Assembly: GCF_021130785.1 (NCBI RefSeq)
Contig: NC_060212.1
Coordinates: 146,717,501-146,781,500, forward strand
Source: Homalodisca vitripennis
Lineage: Eukaryota; Arthropoda; Insecta; Hemiptera; Cicadellidae
DNA length: 64,000 bases
Reading direction: 5' to 3'
Below the pieces are notes generated by a model that was given only the letters and a program-made list of their open reading frames with translations, did no database searches and was not told the DNA's origin. Below are positions 49,014-61,562 of this stretch, one piece after another; the first letter of the stretch is position 1; each line of letters opens with the position of its first letter. A program made the translations under genes and the position numbers.

Positions 49014-50429
49014 GTGTCTCAAATCAAATTACTGTCTCTATAACTCCCTTGCCTTCATATATTTTTTCAGATGTGTCTTGGACAAGATTTTGGATGAAGT
49101 TTAAAGGAAGTTGGATCCTCAGATCGCAGAATTGCCTAGCCAGTCTAATTACAGATCGTATTAATTACTTGTGAGATATATGATTTAAGTCCACCATTCC
49201 TCATGCGTATGACACTCAAAATCTGAATCCTGTTGTTGAGGATCTGAACTTGTTTGATGTTGTGAGGGGCACTGGAGGCTGCGTGTTTGATGCAACCGGA
49301 TGTCTCATTCCACAGATATACACCAGGCACTTAACCTTTATTTCTGAGTACCATTCCATTATCAACCACTTACCCATTGCATCTCTGATTGGCAGAGAGT
49401 GCGGGTAAAATAATATATAGAAAGTGTTGCAAATATGAACAAGATTTGTTTACAGGGTGGCTATTCATTGGTAATTTCGGGATTTAGGCTTTAAATTTTG
49501 TTTGAGAAAAACAGGTATTATTATGCCTGATTTACACAAAATAATAGGAAGGTGCTTGAATTATTGTATCTATAGTGAATATAATTCTTGTGCCACAGGA
49601 AACATAGTTAACCAAAATAAGAAAATATTTCATATAAACAACAAAATGACTTTAAATTTGTGTATTCAACGTTATATTTGTGCCTCTGTGTATGTTTACT
49701 CACAAATGACAGCTGACTGGAAATTTGCAAATTACAGTTCACTAGAACTATATTTTTGTACAATACTTTTTGTTTGAAAACTGTAAATAGAAGATGTAAT
49801 AAACACATTTTTGTAATTTTGTAAATATCATCTTGATTCAGTTAATTATTTTCTACATTCATTGGCACGTTATCAGCTGTTTCTATTTACAGATAAATGC
49901 CAGCAGCAGAACGCAAATTACCAATAACTAAACCGTGTCTTTTCGTACTTCATCTATTAAATATACATATTGATATAATTATACAATGCGTACACATCTA
50001 AAGGAATGAAGGAAAATAAAATTCAAACATTAGAAATGAAAAGAATTATATTATATAATATAATTATAGCCTATATCCAGCTTCGATCAAAAAATGAAAA
50101 TACATCTACACAACATAATATGTAATTTTTGTTTCATGAATCAGTACAAAATTGTCTAGGAAAAATAATTAGCGGTAAGAATAACAAGAAGTACAGCACG
50201 AGTGAGCAGACCGGCACGGGCTTACCTTAGTACAACGGTTTCTGTTTGACTAGTCACTCCACGGGCCAGGGGCCACTCGCAAACCCAAAACAAAACTTTA
50301 TAATTTTGCTAATAAATATAAATAAATAAATGCTTGAATGAGACTCGGAGCAGAAACTAGCGATACAAGGATCACCGTGCCTTCTGCTCAACCGCGTCTC
50401 GTCTTATTTTTCCTAGAGACTTGGGGCAG
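49014..50429. other. Cofilin 3' flank, nothing else recognised
   Basis: Includes the 3' untranslated side of the cofilin gene (immediately left of 50430). A phrase near 49145-49330 (minus strand, GVYLWNETSGCIKH and IRMRNGGLKSYI) is suggestive of LINE-like tails but is too short to assign. No clear polyadenylation signal was pinned down. Confidence 0.45.
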
Positions 50430-50498
50430 TTACTGCCGATCAGTGGCGCGCAGTTTTTCCTCCACGGCTTCCTCAGATGCTTCCGACAGGTCCGTGGC
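50430..50498 (-). CDS. tsr: Cofilin terminal exon
   Basis: 69 nt after acceptor TTGTAG. It encodes ATDLSEASEEAVEEKLRATD then RQ and TAA, the conserved insect cofilin C-terminus. Starts in phase 0. Confidence 0.95.
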   Translation of the reverse strand, partial: ATDLSEASEEAVEEKLRATDRQ

Positions 50499-53400
50499 CT
50501 ACAACAAACCACAACTTGGTAAAAATCATAGAGTATAAATTGAAATGCTTACCTTACATATACACGCTATAATATATATATATGTGATTCAAACAATCTA
50601 TTAGCTCTAGAAAGTTTAATATAGGACAATTATAAGGACTATAAATAAGTACTATTTTTAAATATGCGTCTGGTGTATGTACCTGAATGTACTTCTGAAC
50701 ACCAACCAGCGATTTCTTAAGGGCATCAAAGGAGGAAGAGTACAACATCTTCTTCTTGACCTTGGCAGTGTCGGGGCACCAGGACATGAGGAACAACTTT
50801 TGTTTCTTGGAGGCCTGAGTACAATAAATATGCAAACACATTACTTTTTCAGAAAATCAAATTATACTACCAAAACATTTATTCAGAAAGAGCTAGCATA
50901 TTGTTAGATATTTCGTTTTTACACTTTATTAATTTAATTAATGTATAAAAGATAGTAATTGTTATGTCTTCCTGTGTCTGATGTCTGTAAATAAAGAGAA
51001 AGTTACTTTTAATGTTAGGAACAAATAACTCTGTCTAAAACACAAAACATCTATTATTTCTAACTTAAAATAATCCAAACAGTTCTATGAACCATTGCAT
51101 ATATAAATAATGTTTGAAATAATCAGAGCATAGTTTATGATATAATTGTTGATTTTATTAAACCATGATATGTCATCACAGTGCCTTTTATGAGACACGG
51201 TACTTCATCCACTACAGAGTTGTATCTTATGCACTATGTCAATTGTTAGTATTATGCCTTTCAATTACTTTTAAATAAAATATATTCATACCATTTAAAA
51301 TAATTATAGCTAGCCAACTACCCTTTAAACTTCAAGAATTATCTCAATCTTTTACCACTTTTTACTTAGCCAAAAGTGGCAAAACAACACAAGTGTTTGA
51401 GTGATTTTAGCCAAATGGTCTTATATATTTTTTTAAGTATTAAAGCAATATTCATATATTTCAGTAAATCAAACTGAAAAAAAAAACCGATTGTAGAACT
51501 TATAAATTACAGCAATATTTTAAAATTATTATTTTTAATTGAAGCAATTGTTTAATTAACTCAACAGAAAATTTAAAAGGGAACATGAAACCATAAACAC
51601 TTTACAGCTGTTTGGCAAAAATCCTGCAATTTTCAACTGTACAATTACAATCATCTGGAAGCAAAATTGTACTAAAAATTTGGGTGGAATGCATCAACAA
51701 GAGGCTCAATATACAGGGGGGTGCAAAAGTAGGTATACAGTAATTAAATATGTTAAAGAATAAGTAGGTTTATTTCTACAAAAACTAAACTTTTACAATC
51801 TATTTTAAGAGCGTTAAGAAACAGAAATTAACTCTTAAAAGTGTTGTACTTCACCAATACACTTACTTCCTTTTGTGTTCAAATTGTTTGCCTTCACAGT
51901 CAACACACTGCTGTAACCTTGAAGTTACGCTTAAACACACTTTTCGGCAAAGTTCTTTATTTTCATCTATGTCTTGGCAAGCTTGGCGAATGAATTCAAC
52001 CATCTGATTAAGATCACGAGGTTTTTTCGAAAAAACCTTGTCTTTGACAACTCCCCAAAAGAAAAAATCCATCGGTGTCAGATCGGGAGATCTTGCTGGC
52101 CATTCAAACCGATCCTCTTCGACCGATCCACGAGTTAGGAAACTCCCGATTTAGTAGGTCACGCACGATTGTCGCATAGTGGGCAGGAGCTCCATCTTGT
52201 TGGAAGTAGAATTCTTCATTACCCTGCTGGATTTTGATTTGTGGTATAACGTCAGTCAGCATGTTCCTGTATGCATGTTGGTCCACAGTGTTATGAAAAA
52301 TGACAGGTCCAATGACACCTTTACATGAAATGCTAGCCCAAACTGTTACTCCAGGTTGATTCAGCTGTTCTTCGAATGTCAAGTGTGGATTATCAAAACA
52401 GTAATAGACACAGTTGTGTCTATTGACTGCACTTGAAAGCTTAAAATTAGCCTCATCGCTCCAAACAATTTTTTGAATAATTCCCGCACCTTGAAGTTCC
52501 TCGTTTAACATTATCTCGCAAAACTGCAGTCGACGATCAGGGTCGTTCTCTATTAGCCCATGAATAAGTCTTGGAATGTACATTTTCAAACCTAACCGTT
52601 TCATTAGGCGTCCTAAAGATCTGCGTTCAATGCCCAGTTCAATTGATGCCCTTTTTCTTCGACTTTTTTGGGCTTTGAACATAGGTCTGCGCAACAATCA
52701 TTTCGTTTTCAGGAGTAGTGACAGTGATTGGTCGTCCAGCCTTTGGACCATTGCAGATAGATCCTGTAAGGTTAAACTTATCTCTTAGTCTATAAATACT
52801 TAATCTGGTTGGTGGTGGTGTATCAAACTCTTCTCTCCATCTCTCTCGAACTCTTTCACAGTTTTCTGTCTTCCAATATTCTTTCAAAACCCACTTTCGT
52901 TGATCGTTGGTCATGTAACCAGCCATGATGACAGAAGTGTAATAATAACAACAGTAACAATGAGAAAACATTGCCAGCTGTTAGTAGCAAACGTATTACA
53001 CAGCTGATCAGGTGGCTAACTTGGGTATTACCAACCAACTAAAACTGTATACCTACTTTTGCACCCCTCTGTATACCAGGATCGAAGAAAACACAAAGTT
53101 CAGATCCAGTTTCTTGATTGCATCTTATGTCCAATAAATCTTTTTAGAAATAATCAAATTATACTTAAATCTATAGTAAAACTTTCACTCACCTCAGACG
53201 TGCCCTGGCATTGATGTGTGTATTCAAAGTCGAAGAGGCCATATCGGCATTCACCTGTACCAGCCTTCTGGAGGTCTTCAAGGAACTGGTCGTACGCAGC
53301 ATTGCGGTCACCTATCATACACAAACACACGAATACTGTATACAAGTCTCTGTTAGTTTTTACATACTATTAGCACACCAGGATAATCTTCTGATTCATA

Positions 53401-54053
53401 TGAGCATGTTTAGAAACTGACAATTTCTACAGAATAAGTTTAACAAATCCATAGAGATTTTTTTTAATAAACGTGAAATGCAAATCACTATTTACTTAGC
53501 TAATCTTTTAATTCTGACTAACTCTATATAGTAAAATTTCTACACTTTATGTGTGAAAGAATTAGTTTAAACCCCTGAGCAACGGTGGGCGATGTCAGTG
53601 AGCCTAGTCCCTGCTGAGCAGTTTTTATGACTTATTGTTCCAATTGTAGCAATACTTCAACCTGTGGGTACAAGCCTAAGAGAAAGGCCAGAATATGGCT
53701 AAAAAGAACAATATGGTCTTATGACTTACAATAGAATGTTTATGGAAGATGACTTAGCACAAAACCAAGATAAATATGTCTAATGTTGCGGTTCACTCTA
53801 GATTATTTAAATGACTGTTAAATAAATGAGGCCTTACAGATGATTGCCATCTTGTGTCGAAGGTTTTAAATAGAACAAGTGTAAACCACCACAAATAAAA
53901 AAAGCTAATGTTGTTTAGTGAATGTTAGAATCAATAAGCTGATATTGAGCGACACATGTTCTAGTAATCAGCTGTTTAAACTAAACAAAAATAATACCAT
54001 AAGATTAACAATGGAACCTTCGGAAAACTGTGAGACAGAACCCTATAGCATAG

Positions 54054-54085
<32 letters not shown>

Positions 54086-56368
54086 CGAAAAACAATAGAG
54101 CAAAAATTTGATTTAACAGACTCTTGTGTTGTAGTACCCACTCCAGCTCTAATTAATTGTTATACACTGTACATTAACTGCCACACAGCATAAAAATGTT
54201 TTAATAAGTTAATAAGAACTATGAAAACTGGATCTGTATCATAAACATTGTTTTTAATAAGCTAGATCACAAATAAATATGGCAATGTTGATAAACTCAA
54301 AAAGAAGTACATAGAACGTAAATCATGAATAACAACATGAATTCATTTAGACAACTGATATTTTGATATTAATACTGCAGTATAAAACCCTCAGCCAATC
54401 AGAAACAAGGTATCATGAGTACCAGGTACCCAACAGCACCCATATACGGAGAAGAAGCATATGAATCATGGCCCTTGTATTAATCAGACTTCCTCTAATT
54501 TCAAGAAGTATTAAATTAAATTAAATTAAAAAAAAAAAACATCTAAAATGTTAGAACTTTTTATTCATACCAATTTTGTGTATAAAATGATAGTTTTAGA
54601 TACCTAAAATCACCTTACAAATATTCAGAAATTCTCTTAATAATAATGATTATAATTTACACTTACAATAAAGGTATTTTTTATCACACTTCTTTTTACA
54701 GTACTTAGTTTAAATATGCTAAACTATATTTCTATTAAATATAATTAAAAACAAAACTAAACTAAGATAAAAAAATGCAAACAAATGTTTTATTTTTGCC
54801 TTACTAGTTTTATGTATATTGTGTGAGAAATAATGACACACACACACACACAAATTATTTAACAAAAAACTTTAAAAGCGTCTGTTATGAAATAAAAAGA
54901 TGTACAGTCGAGGTTGAAGTACTAGAATTTGGCATTGTTACTTTCTCTGTGGATAGAACAGATAAGCATACTTTAATCAAGATGGTGGATGAAATAGACT
55001 GGTTGAATTGACATAGAATTACCCTCCCCCTGCCAATAATATTCAAAATTACCCTCTCTCTGCCCATAATACTAAAATTCTTTTCATTCTTATTTGAACT
55101 GGATTATGATATAAGTAATTACAAAAGTGATTTTAAAACACACCACTAAAACAAATTCTACAAAATAAAAGTTCTTAACAGTAATCTTTTGAAAGTACTA
55201 GAATGAAGGTGACAGAAAGCCAAGGTCATACAGACAAGAAGTAGTAGGCAGACATTCTCTGAGGTCACCAGAACTGACTCATCCATTCCAGGTACAACTT
55301 AACTGGTTCTCTACATTTTGTTGCTTCATACATTTGTTACAAGTCATTTTCCACTGATTTATATCCTCTAGACTACGTCCCTAATTTACTAATTTTGAAA
55401 CTAGGTTACAAATAAAATTACTTCGAAAAATCAGACACACCATTACTGATCAATAAACAATCAAAATGGGATTAGCTAATTCTGTATAATTTACAGATAT
55501 CTTCAAAACAAAGTGACAATTTGTTGAATAGGAATAGAACTTCATGTAGAAGCATTATGCTGTAGTAATCTATTCATTCTCTATAGCTTACATAACATTA
55601 TTTGCAAATACAAATTAAAGCAATACAATTAAAATAAAATGGAAGACTTTTTATAATACAATGCACATTACGGATGTATTACATGCCTCATCTGTTAATA
55701 ATAGGTAAACACAAATCAGCCGTTGCCAAATTTAAACAAAATCTGGAGAAAAACGTCTACAAACGATCTAAATTCATTAAGTAAAGTAGATACATTTTGA
55801 AAATATATTTATTCAGTCACAGACTCTTCACAGTGACTAGAATTTCAATGAAATGGTATAATTCTTCACAATATGTACAGCTTGACATATAGTTCAAGTA
55901 AAAGGAAAAAACAATGATGAGATGACACAGACACATTGTAATGTTTTAAAACTCTTACAGATCTTTGAGATATAAAGGCTTAATTAAAAAACTGTTTTAA
56001 ATGTAAAAGTAATAACTTTCAAATAATTGATGTAAAAACACAAATTTTAGTTGAACTATCTACAACATTCACAATCTAATTGTTCATTAAAATTCAATTA
56101 ATTCACATAATACACCTTTTTTTATATAAAATTTTTGTAAGAGTATAAAGTTAATGAGGCTCAAATTTATTTTCACACATTATCTACTATTAAAAACCTA
56201 ACAACCAATTAATTATAGCAGTTAAGTAATGATTGCTTACGTACCTATATACTCAACATCGATCTGTTTCTCATCCTTGATATAAAAGACTACGTATCGA
56301 TGTTTTTTATCCTTTTTGATCTCTTCATATGTCGTTTTACAAGCATCAGACACCGTCACCCCTGAAGC
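50430..56368 (-). CDS. tsr: Cofilin/ADF (twinstar-type) gene, 4 of 5 coding exons
   Basis: Encodes an actin-depolymerising factor that severs and depolymerises ADP-actin filaments in the cytoplasm. Minus-strand exons are 56245-56368, 53193-53311, 50683-50814 and 50430-50498. All junctions have GT/AG and consistent phases, and with an initiating Met they give 148 residues, the length of Drosophila twinstar. The protein starts ASGVTVSDACKTTYEEIKKD, which includes the N-terminal regulatory Ser (Ser3) that LIM kinase phosphorylates in the family. The actin-binding helix region KKKMLYSSSFDALKKSLVG follows in exon 50683-50814. Drosophila also has an ATG-only first exon; here it must lie right of 56368 and was not placed. 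A mariner-like element occupies the intron 50815-53192. Confidence 0.96.
50683..50814 (-). CDS. tsr: Cofilin exon with actin-binding helix
   Basis: 132 nt in phase 0: ASKKQKLFLMSWCPDTAKVK, KKMLYSSSFDALKKSLVG, VQKYIQ before donor GTACAT. It covers the core strand and long actin-binding helix of the ADF-homology domain. Confidence 0.96.
51714..53071 (-). mobile_element. Mariner-like transposon in a cofilin intron
   Basis: Inverted repeats of about 28 bp (GGGGTGCAAAAGTAGGTATA near each end) lie at 51714 and 53071, with TA on both sides (51712-51713 and 53072-53073). The 1358-bp length is typical of mariner elements. It contains one transposase frame on the minus strand, broken twice. It lies in the cofilin intron 50815-53192 in the same orientation as the gene, ending about 120 bp from the exon at 53193. 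Confidence 0.93.
51863..52926 (-). pseudogene. Mariner-like transposase with two frameshifts
   Basis: Start at 52926 (MAGYMTNDQRKWVLKEYWKT). DNA-binding helices follow (RLSIYRLRDKFNLTGSICNG). Catalytic blocks are VWSDEANFKLSSAVNRHNC (first D), FYFQQDGAPAHYATIVRDLL (second D) and, after a shift at about 52108, EWPARSPDLTPMDFFFWG (third D). As in the element at 16713 I count 36 residues between the second and third D. The other shift is near 52640 in a purine-rich AAG repeat. The C-terminus ends QCVDCEGKQFEHKRK at 51863. Repairing two single-base shifts would open the whole frame of about 350 codons. Confidence 0.88.
53193..53311 (-). CDS. tsr: Cofilin exon
   Basis: 119 nt. It completes a split glycine codon, then DRNAAYDQFLEDLQKAGTGE, CRYGLFDFEYTHQCQGTSE before donor GTGAGT. 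The CRYGLFDFEY block is a signature of insect cofilin. Confidence 0.96.
54057..54085. repeat. Poly(A) run
   Basis: 29 consecutive A residues ending before CGAAAAACAATAG. It could be the tail of an old retrotransposed sequence, but no body or target duplication was recognised. Confidence 0.9.
54836..54853. repeat. (CA)n microsatellite
   Basis: Nine AC units following AATG. Confidence 0.9.
56245..56368 (-). CDS. tsr: Cofilin exon, N-terminal
   Basis: 124 nt after acceptor TGTTACAG. It begins directly with ASGVTVSDACKTTYEEIKKD then KKHRYVVFYIKDEKQIDVEY, and ends with one base of a glycine codon before GTACGT. Starting at the second codon implies that the initiator ATG closes the preceding exon, as in Drosophila. 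Confidence 0.95.
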
Positions 56369-57699
56369 CTGTAACAAAACCAACAGTCAGAAAAGTCACC
56401 TCAATAATACAACAATATAGAAAGTAACCTCAACTATACATGTTTGAGTATAATATGCACACAGCAAATTTAACAATACAAATACCGCAAAATTAGCATT
56501 CAAGGAAATTACAAATATTAATCAGTGAACTTTTAAAGCTAGACCATTCAATTATGTCCATACAAATAAACATTAGTGGTAATAATATATCAGAAAGGTT
56601 TTTGAAGTAACGTTCTGTTGCAGTCTCCCTACTTATTAAGAAAGCAACCTAGAATCAAAGATCTTCATTTCCAACATTATCTAGACAAGTGAATAAGTAT
56701 TTTTTTTTTTAGTTACATTAGTTTTATCTGATTATAATTTCTTATAACTAACCATTCAAAAAATACAATTGAATTTATTTATTATAATGGGCAGGTTTGC
56801 AATTTCAAGTATAATATACATATGTAGAGAAGGAATGAATGTCTTTGATGTATTCCAAGATATAATGTAATGATGGACACAAAGGGGTTGTATGAGAAAG
56901 GACATTTGTTGAAAAGCAGTATAAACCTGTACACCAGTGTACACTCTGAGCACAAAAAATATGCCAAAATATTGTCTTTTCTCGTTAAAATTACAGTAAT
57001 AACACTATTTTGTTAGAACAATTTGAAATTGTATACATCTGAGCACACCATAAGTAGTTGTTTATTTAGTTTCTGAATTTTGATAAGATTAAGTGAAGAT
57101 GATTTCAGTTTCCAAGTTCAGCCACTTGCTCACATGAGAACTTATAATCTATTTTGTATCGGAGAGATAGAATCTTGTGTACGTCAGTAAGACAATTTAA
57201 TAAATACATTCAAATTCAAAAGAGAACCTGCAATAACTTATTAAATTAAATTTAGAAATTCTTACATAAGACCGATAGAAACCGATAGAGACCGATAAAT
57301 GAAGTTTATGATGTTCAGTTGTCCACAAGGATTGTAATGGGCAACACAACATATTACGTAAGCTATATATTATTGCTGTGAGTATTTATTTATTACCTTC
57401 ATGATGTTGCGTCTACATGAGTGGCACCACTTCAAGTGGATGAGTCACAACATACTTTGGTGTGGCACTGATATCTCGGCCCTGATAGTGATAAACTGAA
57501 CTGTCTTTACCATCCACTAAAATATCTAACCATATATAGACTGCTGGTAAAGATTACATTCACAGTGTTATTAGCAAATTGAGATTTTACTCTAATAAAT
57601 TAATCACCTAATTTTAGTGATACCGGGAATGTTTTTTTATCATGCTTTAATTCCTTTCTATTAATTTATTTAATTTTAATTTCACTTTTTGGCTAAATA
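56369..57699. other. Probable first cofilin intron, nothing placed
   Basis: Candidate ATG-GT junctions on the minus strand exist (for example near 56753 and 57512) but none has supporting context, so the first exon was not called. Confidence 0.4.
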
Positions 57700-57703
57700 T
57701 TAA

Positions 57704-58697
57704 CCCGGGAACGGTCACCCTGTTAGATTTTTTCTAACATAACTAATCGTTGTATTGAAAATTTTTTTATCTACAGTCCTAGGCGATTGAGAGCCTAGGT
57801 ATGTGTCCTTTACTATATAAGACGCCTTTTGCACGTGTTTTTCCAATGACTCATTCAGCCGGAGGGGTGGGGGTAAGATTGGATGTGGGGCGCGCACGGA
57901 CCCGCAGTCGGAATCTAACGCTCGACCGGATACGTACTGCCTATTGTTAAATTTTTTCTAACGGTGCGACCTTTTATGTCAGTGTATATTTCATTTTGTG
58001 TTGTTGTTTTGAGTGCTGTTCTTTGTAATTTATTTTATTTAGTTTAGTGCAATGGCTAATAAATCGCATGAAGCCCTTATTTTGGGATGGATTGATGAAG
58101 TTGAGGAGAGTGAGCTTGACAACTGCGATTCTATGAATGAAAGTGATGCCCAGACTGAATACTCGGACCATAACACAAATACAGACCAATCAGATTGTGA
58201 AAGTGTGTTACGACAAGAAGACACTGTGCAAATGGAAATACAACATTCACAAGCTGCAACTGCACCTTTAGCTTCGACATCAAATATTCAATATGTACAA
58301 GGTCCTCTGATAAGTCAGCCTATGTATTATGTAGGGAAAGATCCATACACTAAATGGTTGGTTCACAAGCCTACAAACATTCGCAATACCAAAACTACAA
58401 AGGAAAACATTATTATTTCATTACCTGGAGTCAAATCAGTGGCAAAAAACAAAGTGACTCAATTAGATTGCTGGAAAGTATTTTTTCCAGACGAAATGAT
58501 TCATCGAATACTAATTTGGACTAACAAAGAACTTCTATCAATATATTAGGACCTTCAGAGAATATTCCAATAACTAATTAATTGATACTTGGTATAAGAA
58601 TACGTTTGAAAAGCTGTAAAACAAAAGGAGTCAGATGTTAGATTTTTTCTATACGCGCGACCATTTACGTAAAATATCTAGGGTGACTTCTCCCGGG
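57704..58697 (+). mobile_element. Internally deleted piggyBac-type element
   Basis: TTAA (57700-57703) precedes CCCGGGAACGGTCACCCT, and AGGGTGACTTCTCCCGGG precedes TTAA (58698-58701); the ends are imperfect inverted repeats. At 994 bp it keeps only the start of a piggyBac transposase (58052-58549) and lacks the catalytic core. Subterminal copies of GTTAGATTTTTTCTAAC occur at 57722-57738 and, with changes, at 57946-57962 and 58637-58653; the last two are followed by a GCGACC block. It could move only with a transposase supplied elsewhere. Confidence 0.88.
58052..58549 (+). pseudogene. piggyBac transposase N-terminal fragment
   Basis: 165-codon frame opening with MANKSHEALILGWIDEVEES and an acidic, Asn/Ser/Asp-rich stretch. 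It then has KWLVHKPTNIRNTKTTKENI and LDCWKVFFPDEMIHRILIWT with NKELL, the block that precedes the catalytic domain in piggyBac transposases (W..FF...ML..I...TN). It stops soon after, at 58549, because the core is deleted. The frame has no internal stop, unlike the other piggyBac copies here, so the deletion may be fairly recent. Confidence 0.8.
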
Positions 58698-58701
58698 TTA
58701 A

Positions 58702-61234
58702 ATTTCGTATCAGATGCGAATATGTAAAACTTATGAATACAAATTTAAAATAATTTAAAAGGGTCTTTTCTATTTAATTTAAAATTATTTTAAATTAAAT
58801 AAGGCATGTCAACTGCTTGAAGCTTTATACTGAATTATATCAAAATTAAGAAAAAAAACCCATAAAAAAAACTACTGCATTGGTGGGGTCGGACTTGTCC
58901 CCGAAGTACTGTCTGACTTACGACAGGTTAGGAACAGAAAGACAACAGTAGTTCCACTCTTTTTCAGGTTACCGATATTGCACTGATTAGCATCATCCTG
59001 TGACAGCACTTTGCAAACTAAATTTTCAGGATAGACTCTACCAGTCAAGGGTTAAAAACTAGCTACAATAACATGACCTTTGAGTTATATCCAATAAGAA
59101 CAATATTACATTTTAAACACTTTTACATCCTTATTTTACATCAAGGAATTATGGGAAATATTTCATTTTTAATGATGATAAATAAGAACCAAAACGGTTT
59201 TTTTTCTTAAAAATAAATCTTACTATATAAATAACTCTAAAAAGCGTTTGATATTATCCTTGGAATGACCATCTTAAAAGTCTTTGGACATATATTAATA
59301 TTATATCTAAAACGGGACATCTCCCATTAATTCTACGATTATTGTGTGAACAAAATCAAAGGACTTAAAAAATGGCAGTTAAAGGAAGGAAAAGTCAAAG
59401 TATTATAATACTATTTAAGTATGTACTCATATAAAAAATCTGAGGAAAAGATTACAAATGTTCGTGGCAGAGTAGTTTGTATAGTTAATATTTAACTTTT
59501 ATTTCATGAGACAACAACTGTGTCAGATGAAAACAGTCTTACCCACAACAGTATAATTGAGAAATTAATGAGAGCTAATGTTCCGTAATATGCTAATTAA
59601 ATCTTAAAATAACCATAAACACACGCACAACTGAACAGAGCTTGCCAAGCTTAAAATTAACTGAAATTGTGTCAAGACAGGGACGGCACTCTGGATAGAG
59701 GCCAACTCGTAAACAGCTGACAAGTTGTAAAACCTATTCGCTCGTTCAGAGTTAAGAAGGACTTTCTGCTATTTAGATCCATCAATAAAAAAGCAGAAAA
59801 CGCTAACTGGGGCTTAGTATAAACCAATTTATGGAGGATTCTTCCAATTACTTCCATGTATTATGGATATTCATTGAAGGCAAATATATTGTATTTTTCC
59901 AAGAGTGTACATAGTATGTCATAAACTTAGTTTAACACACGAAATGTTGGTTGAAAGTTCTTTATTTAGTACTTGTAGTCTGATACAAGTTTCAAAAACC
60001 ACGTAGGAGGATACATAACCACAAGACCAAATATTTTAACGGCTTTTTAAGGAAAGTTTTTACATTATACTTATTATTTATATAGGCTTTTCAATTTTTG
60101 AACTTATTTAATTAACTGAAATCTTTAAACTTACTTTAATAAAAAACTTACAGACTCAAATTGTAAATAAATATCTGTCTGTCACTTTGGTTTTTCTTCT
60201 ATGATCAAATTATTTTAAATAATGATAATGACTACTCAAATTGGACCATAACTCTTAGCTCTTAGACAATGAGTTTGATAATGGTCTCCATTTCTTACAT
60301 AAAAAGTTTATTGTCATATGTATTTATATTTAGTGGTTCATGCCATTTTAGTTTTTATGTCACAATTAAAAGAGTAATTAATTAAAATCTATGACATAAT
60401 TATAAAGACATGTAGTAAAAAAAGAGCAAGGCATTGTGTTTTGTTACCCAATTGGGATAATCTGATAGTTTACTGTGGAATAACTAAAAGTCTATATGAC
60501 ATTAATAGATGGATGCAAATATTAAACAAAACTGGAATGTTTTTTGTCAATAGTATTTATATTCTTTCATCTATGTATATAACCTCAAGGTTTAGAGGTA
60601 ATGGACTCTGGGTCACAGAGCTACAGTTGACGTATACAAAACTATGAAAACAAGTGATACCACTTGTGATTACATACTGTCGTACTGTATCAACTCCTCT
60701 TATTCTGTTTGATAAGATTCTCTCTTCAGGCTACTGGGCCATGAGGATAGATACATAGCTAACAAGAAGGCTGGCTCCTCTTTAAAAAATAAAAACATGT
60801 ATGTGTGTCTTTAATTTGTAAAAAGTAATGAAACAAAAAAGGCTTTTTCAATAAAACTCTGAAACAGTAGCTAAAATAGTTGAAAGATCAATAAAATCCT
60901 TGAAATCCAAATCAATCCAATCAATAAAAACCTTAGAAATAATTAATGTTTATGTTGGATTTAACTTGCTACCTAACTTTTTTTGAGTAAAGTAGACACA
61001 AAAAGGGAGAAAATAAAAATAATTAAAATGTGAAAAGTTTGTGATAAATTTCTTGTTTGTTGTCTTGTAATCTGAAACGAAATCTGTGACTAACCTCTAT
61101 GTGTTATTTCGGGTTCTTGGATTAAAACCTTTTTGATGCTGAGAAATGTTACATCAACCGAATGTGAGTAGAACATTCATATAAAAATTACTATCACCAC
61201 AAAACAAAGGAGAGTGTAGTTTGACAATTGTTTC
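58702..61234. other. No recognisable gene
   Basis: AT-rich, short frames only, no repeats recognised. Confidence 0.55.
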
Positions 61235-61325
61235 TTTTTAAAGATGGCAAAAAAGATCCTGCTTGGCTGGGATACAGTGAAAGTAACAATACATTATACT
61301 GTATTTACTGCAGATTATGTTTGCA
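61235..61325 (+). pseudogene. Possible TTF-type zinc-finger fragment
   Basis: One frame reads KDGKKDPAWLGYSESNNTLY then CIYCRLC. This resembles the TTF-type zinc finger (W..YS...D...C.YCRLF) at the N-terminus of hAT-like and ZMYM-type proteins. The following sequence (61317 onward) continues in other frames without a recognisable domain. It is a short, weak match and could be chance. Confidence 0.35.
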
Positions 61326-61562
61326 CTTTATATTCAAAATTCAGTCAAAAATCTTAAAGATCAGGTTATGAAGAAGAATCACACTGGAGGGCAGTACTCT
61401 TTGGAAGATCAAGTTGCTGACATTGATGCGGATATAGTTGTGGATCCTATGTTTAAGCAATGTGTCTTCAATACTTATTTTCTTTTTATAATTTTAAGGT
61501 GAGCATGTATAAAATTGACTTTTCTCTGAGAAAAACAATAACAATTTAACTCAGTAAAATAA

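Larger units (their letters stand above)
53312..56244. other. Cofilin intron, simple repeats only
   Basis: AT-rich intron of 2.9 kb. It includes a 29-bp poly(A) run at 54057-54085 and a (CA)n run at 54836-54853. No transposon ends were recognised. Confidence 0.6.

Noticed and set aside
49145..49330. Minus-strand frame near cofilin as a gene
   Set aside because: 61 codons with no splice context or clear family; at best an old LINE tail.
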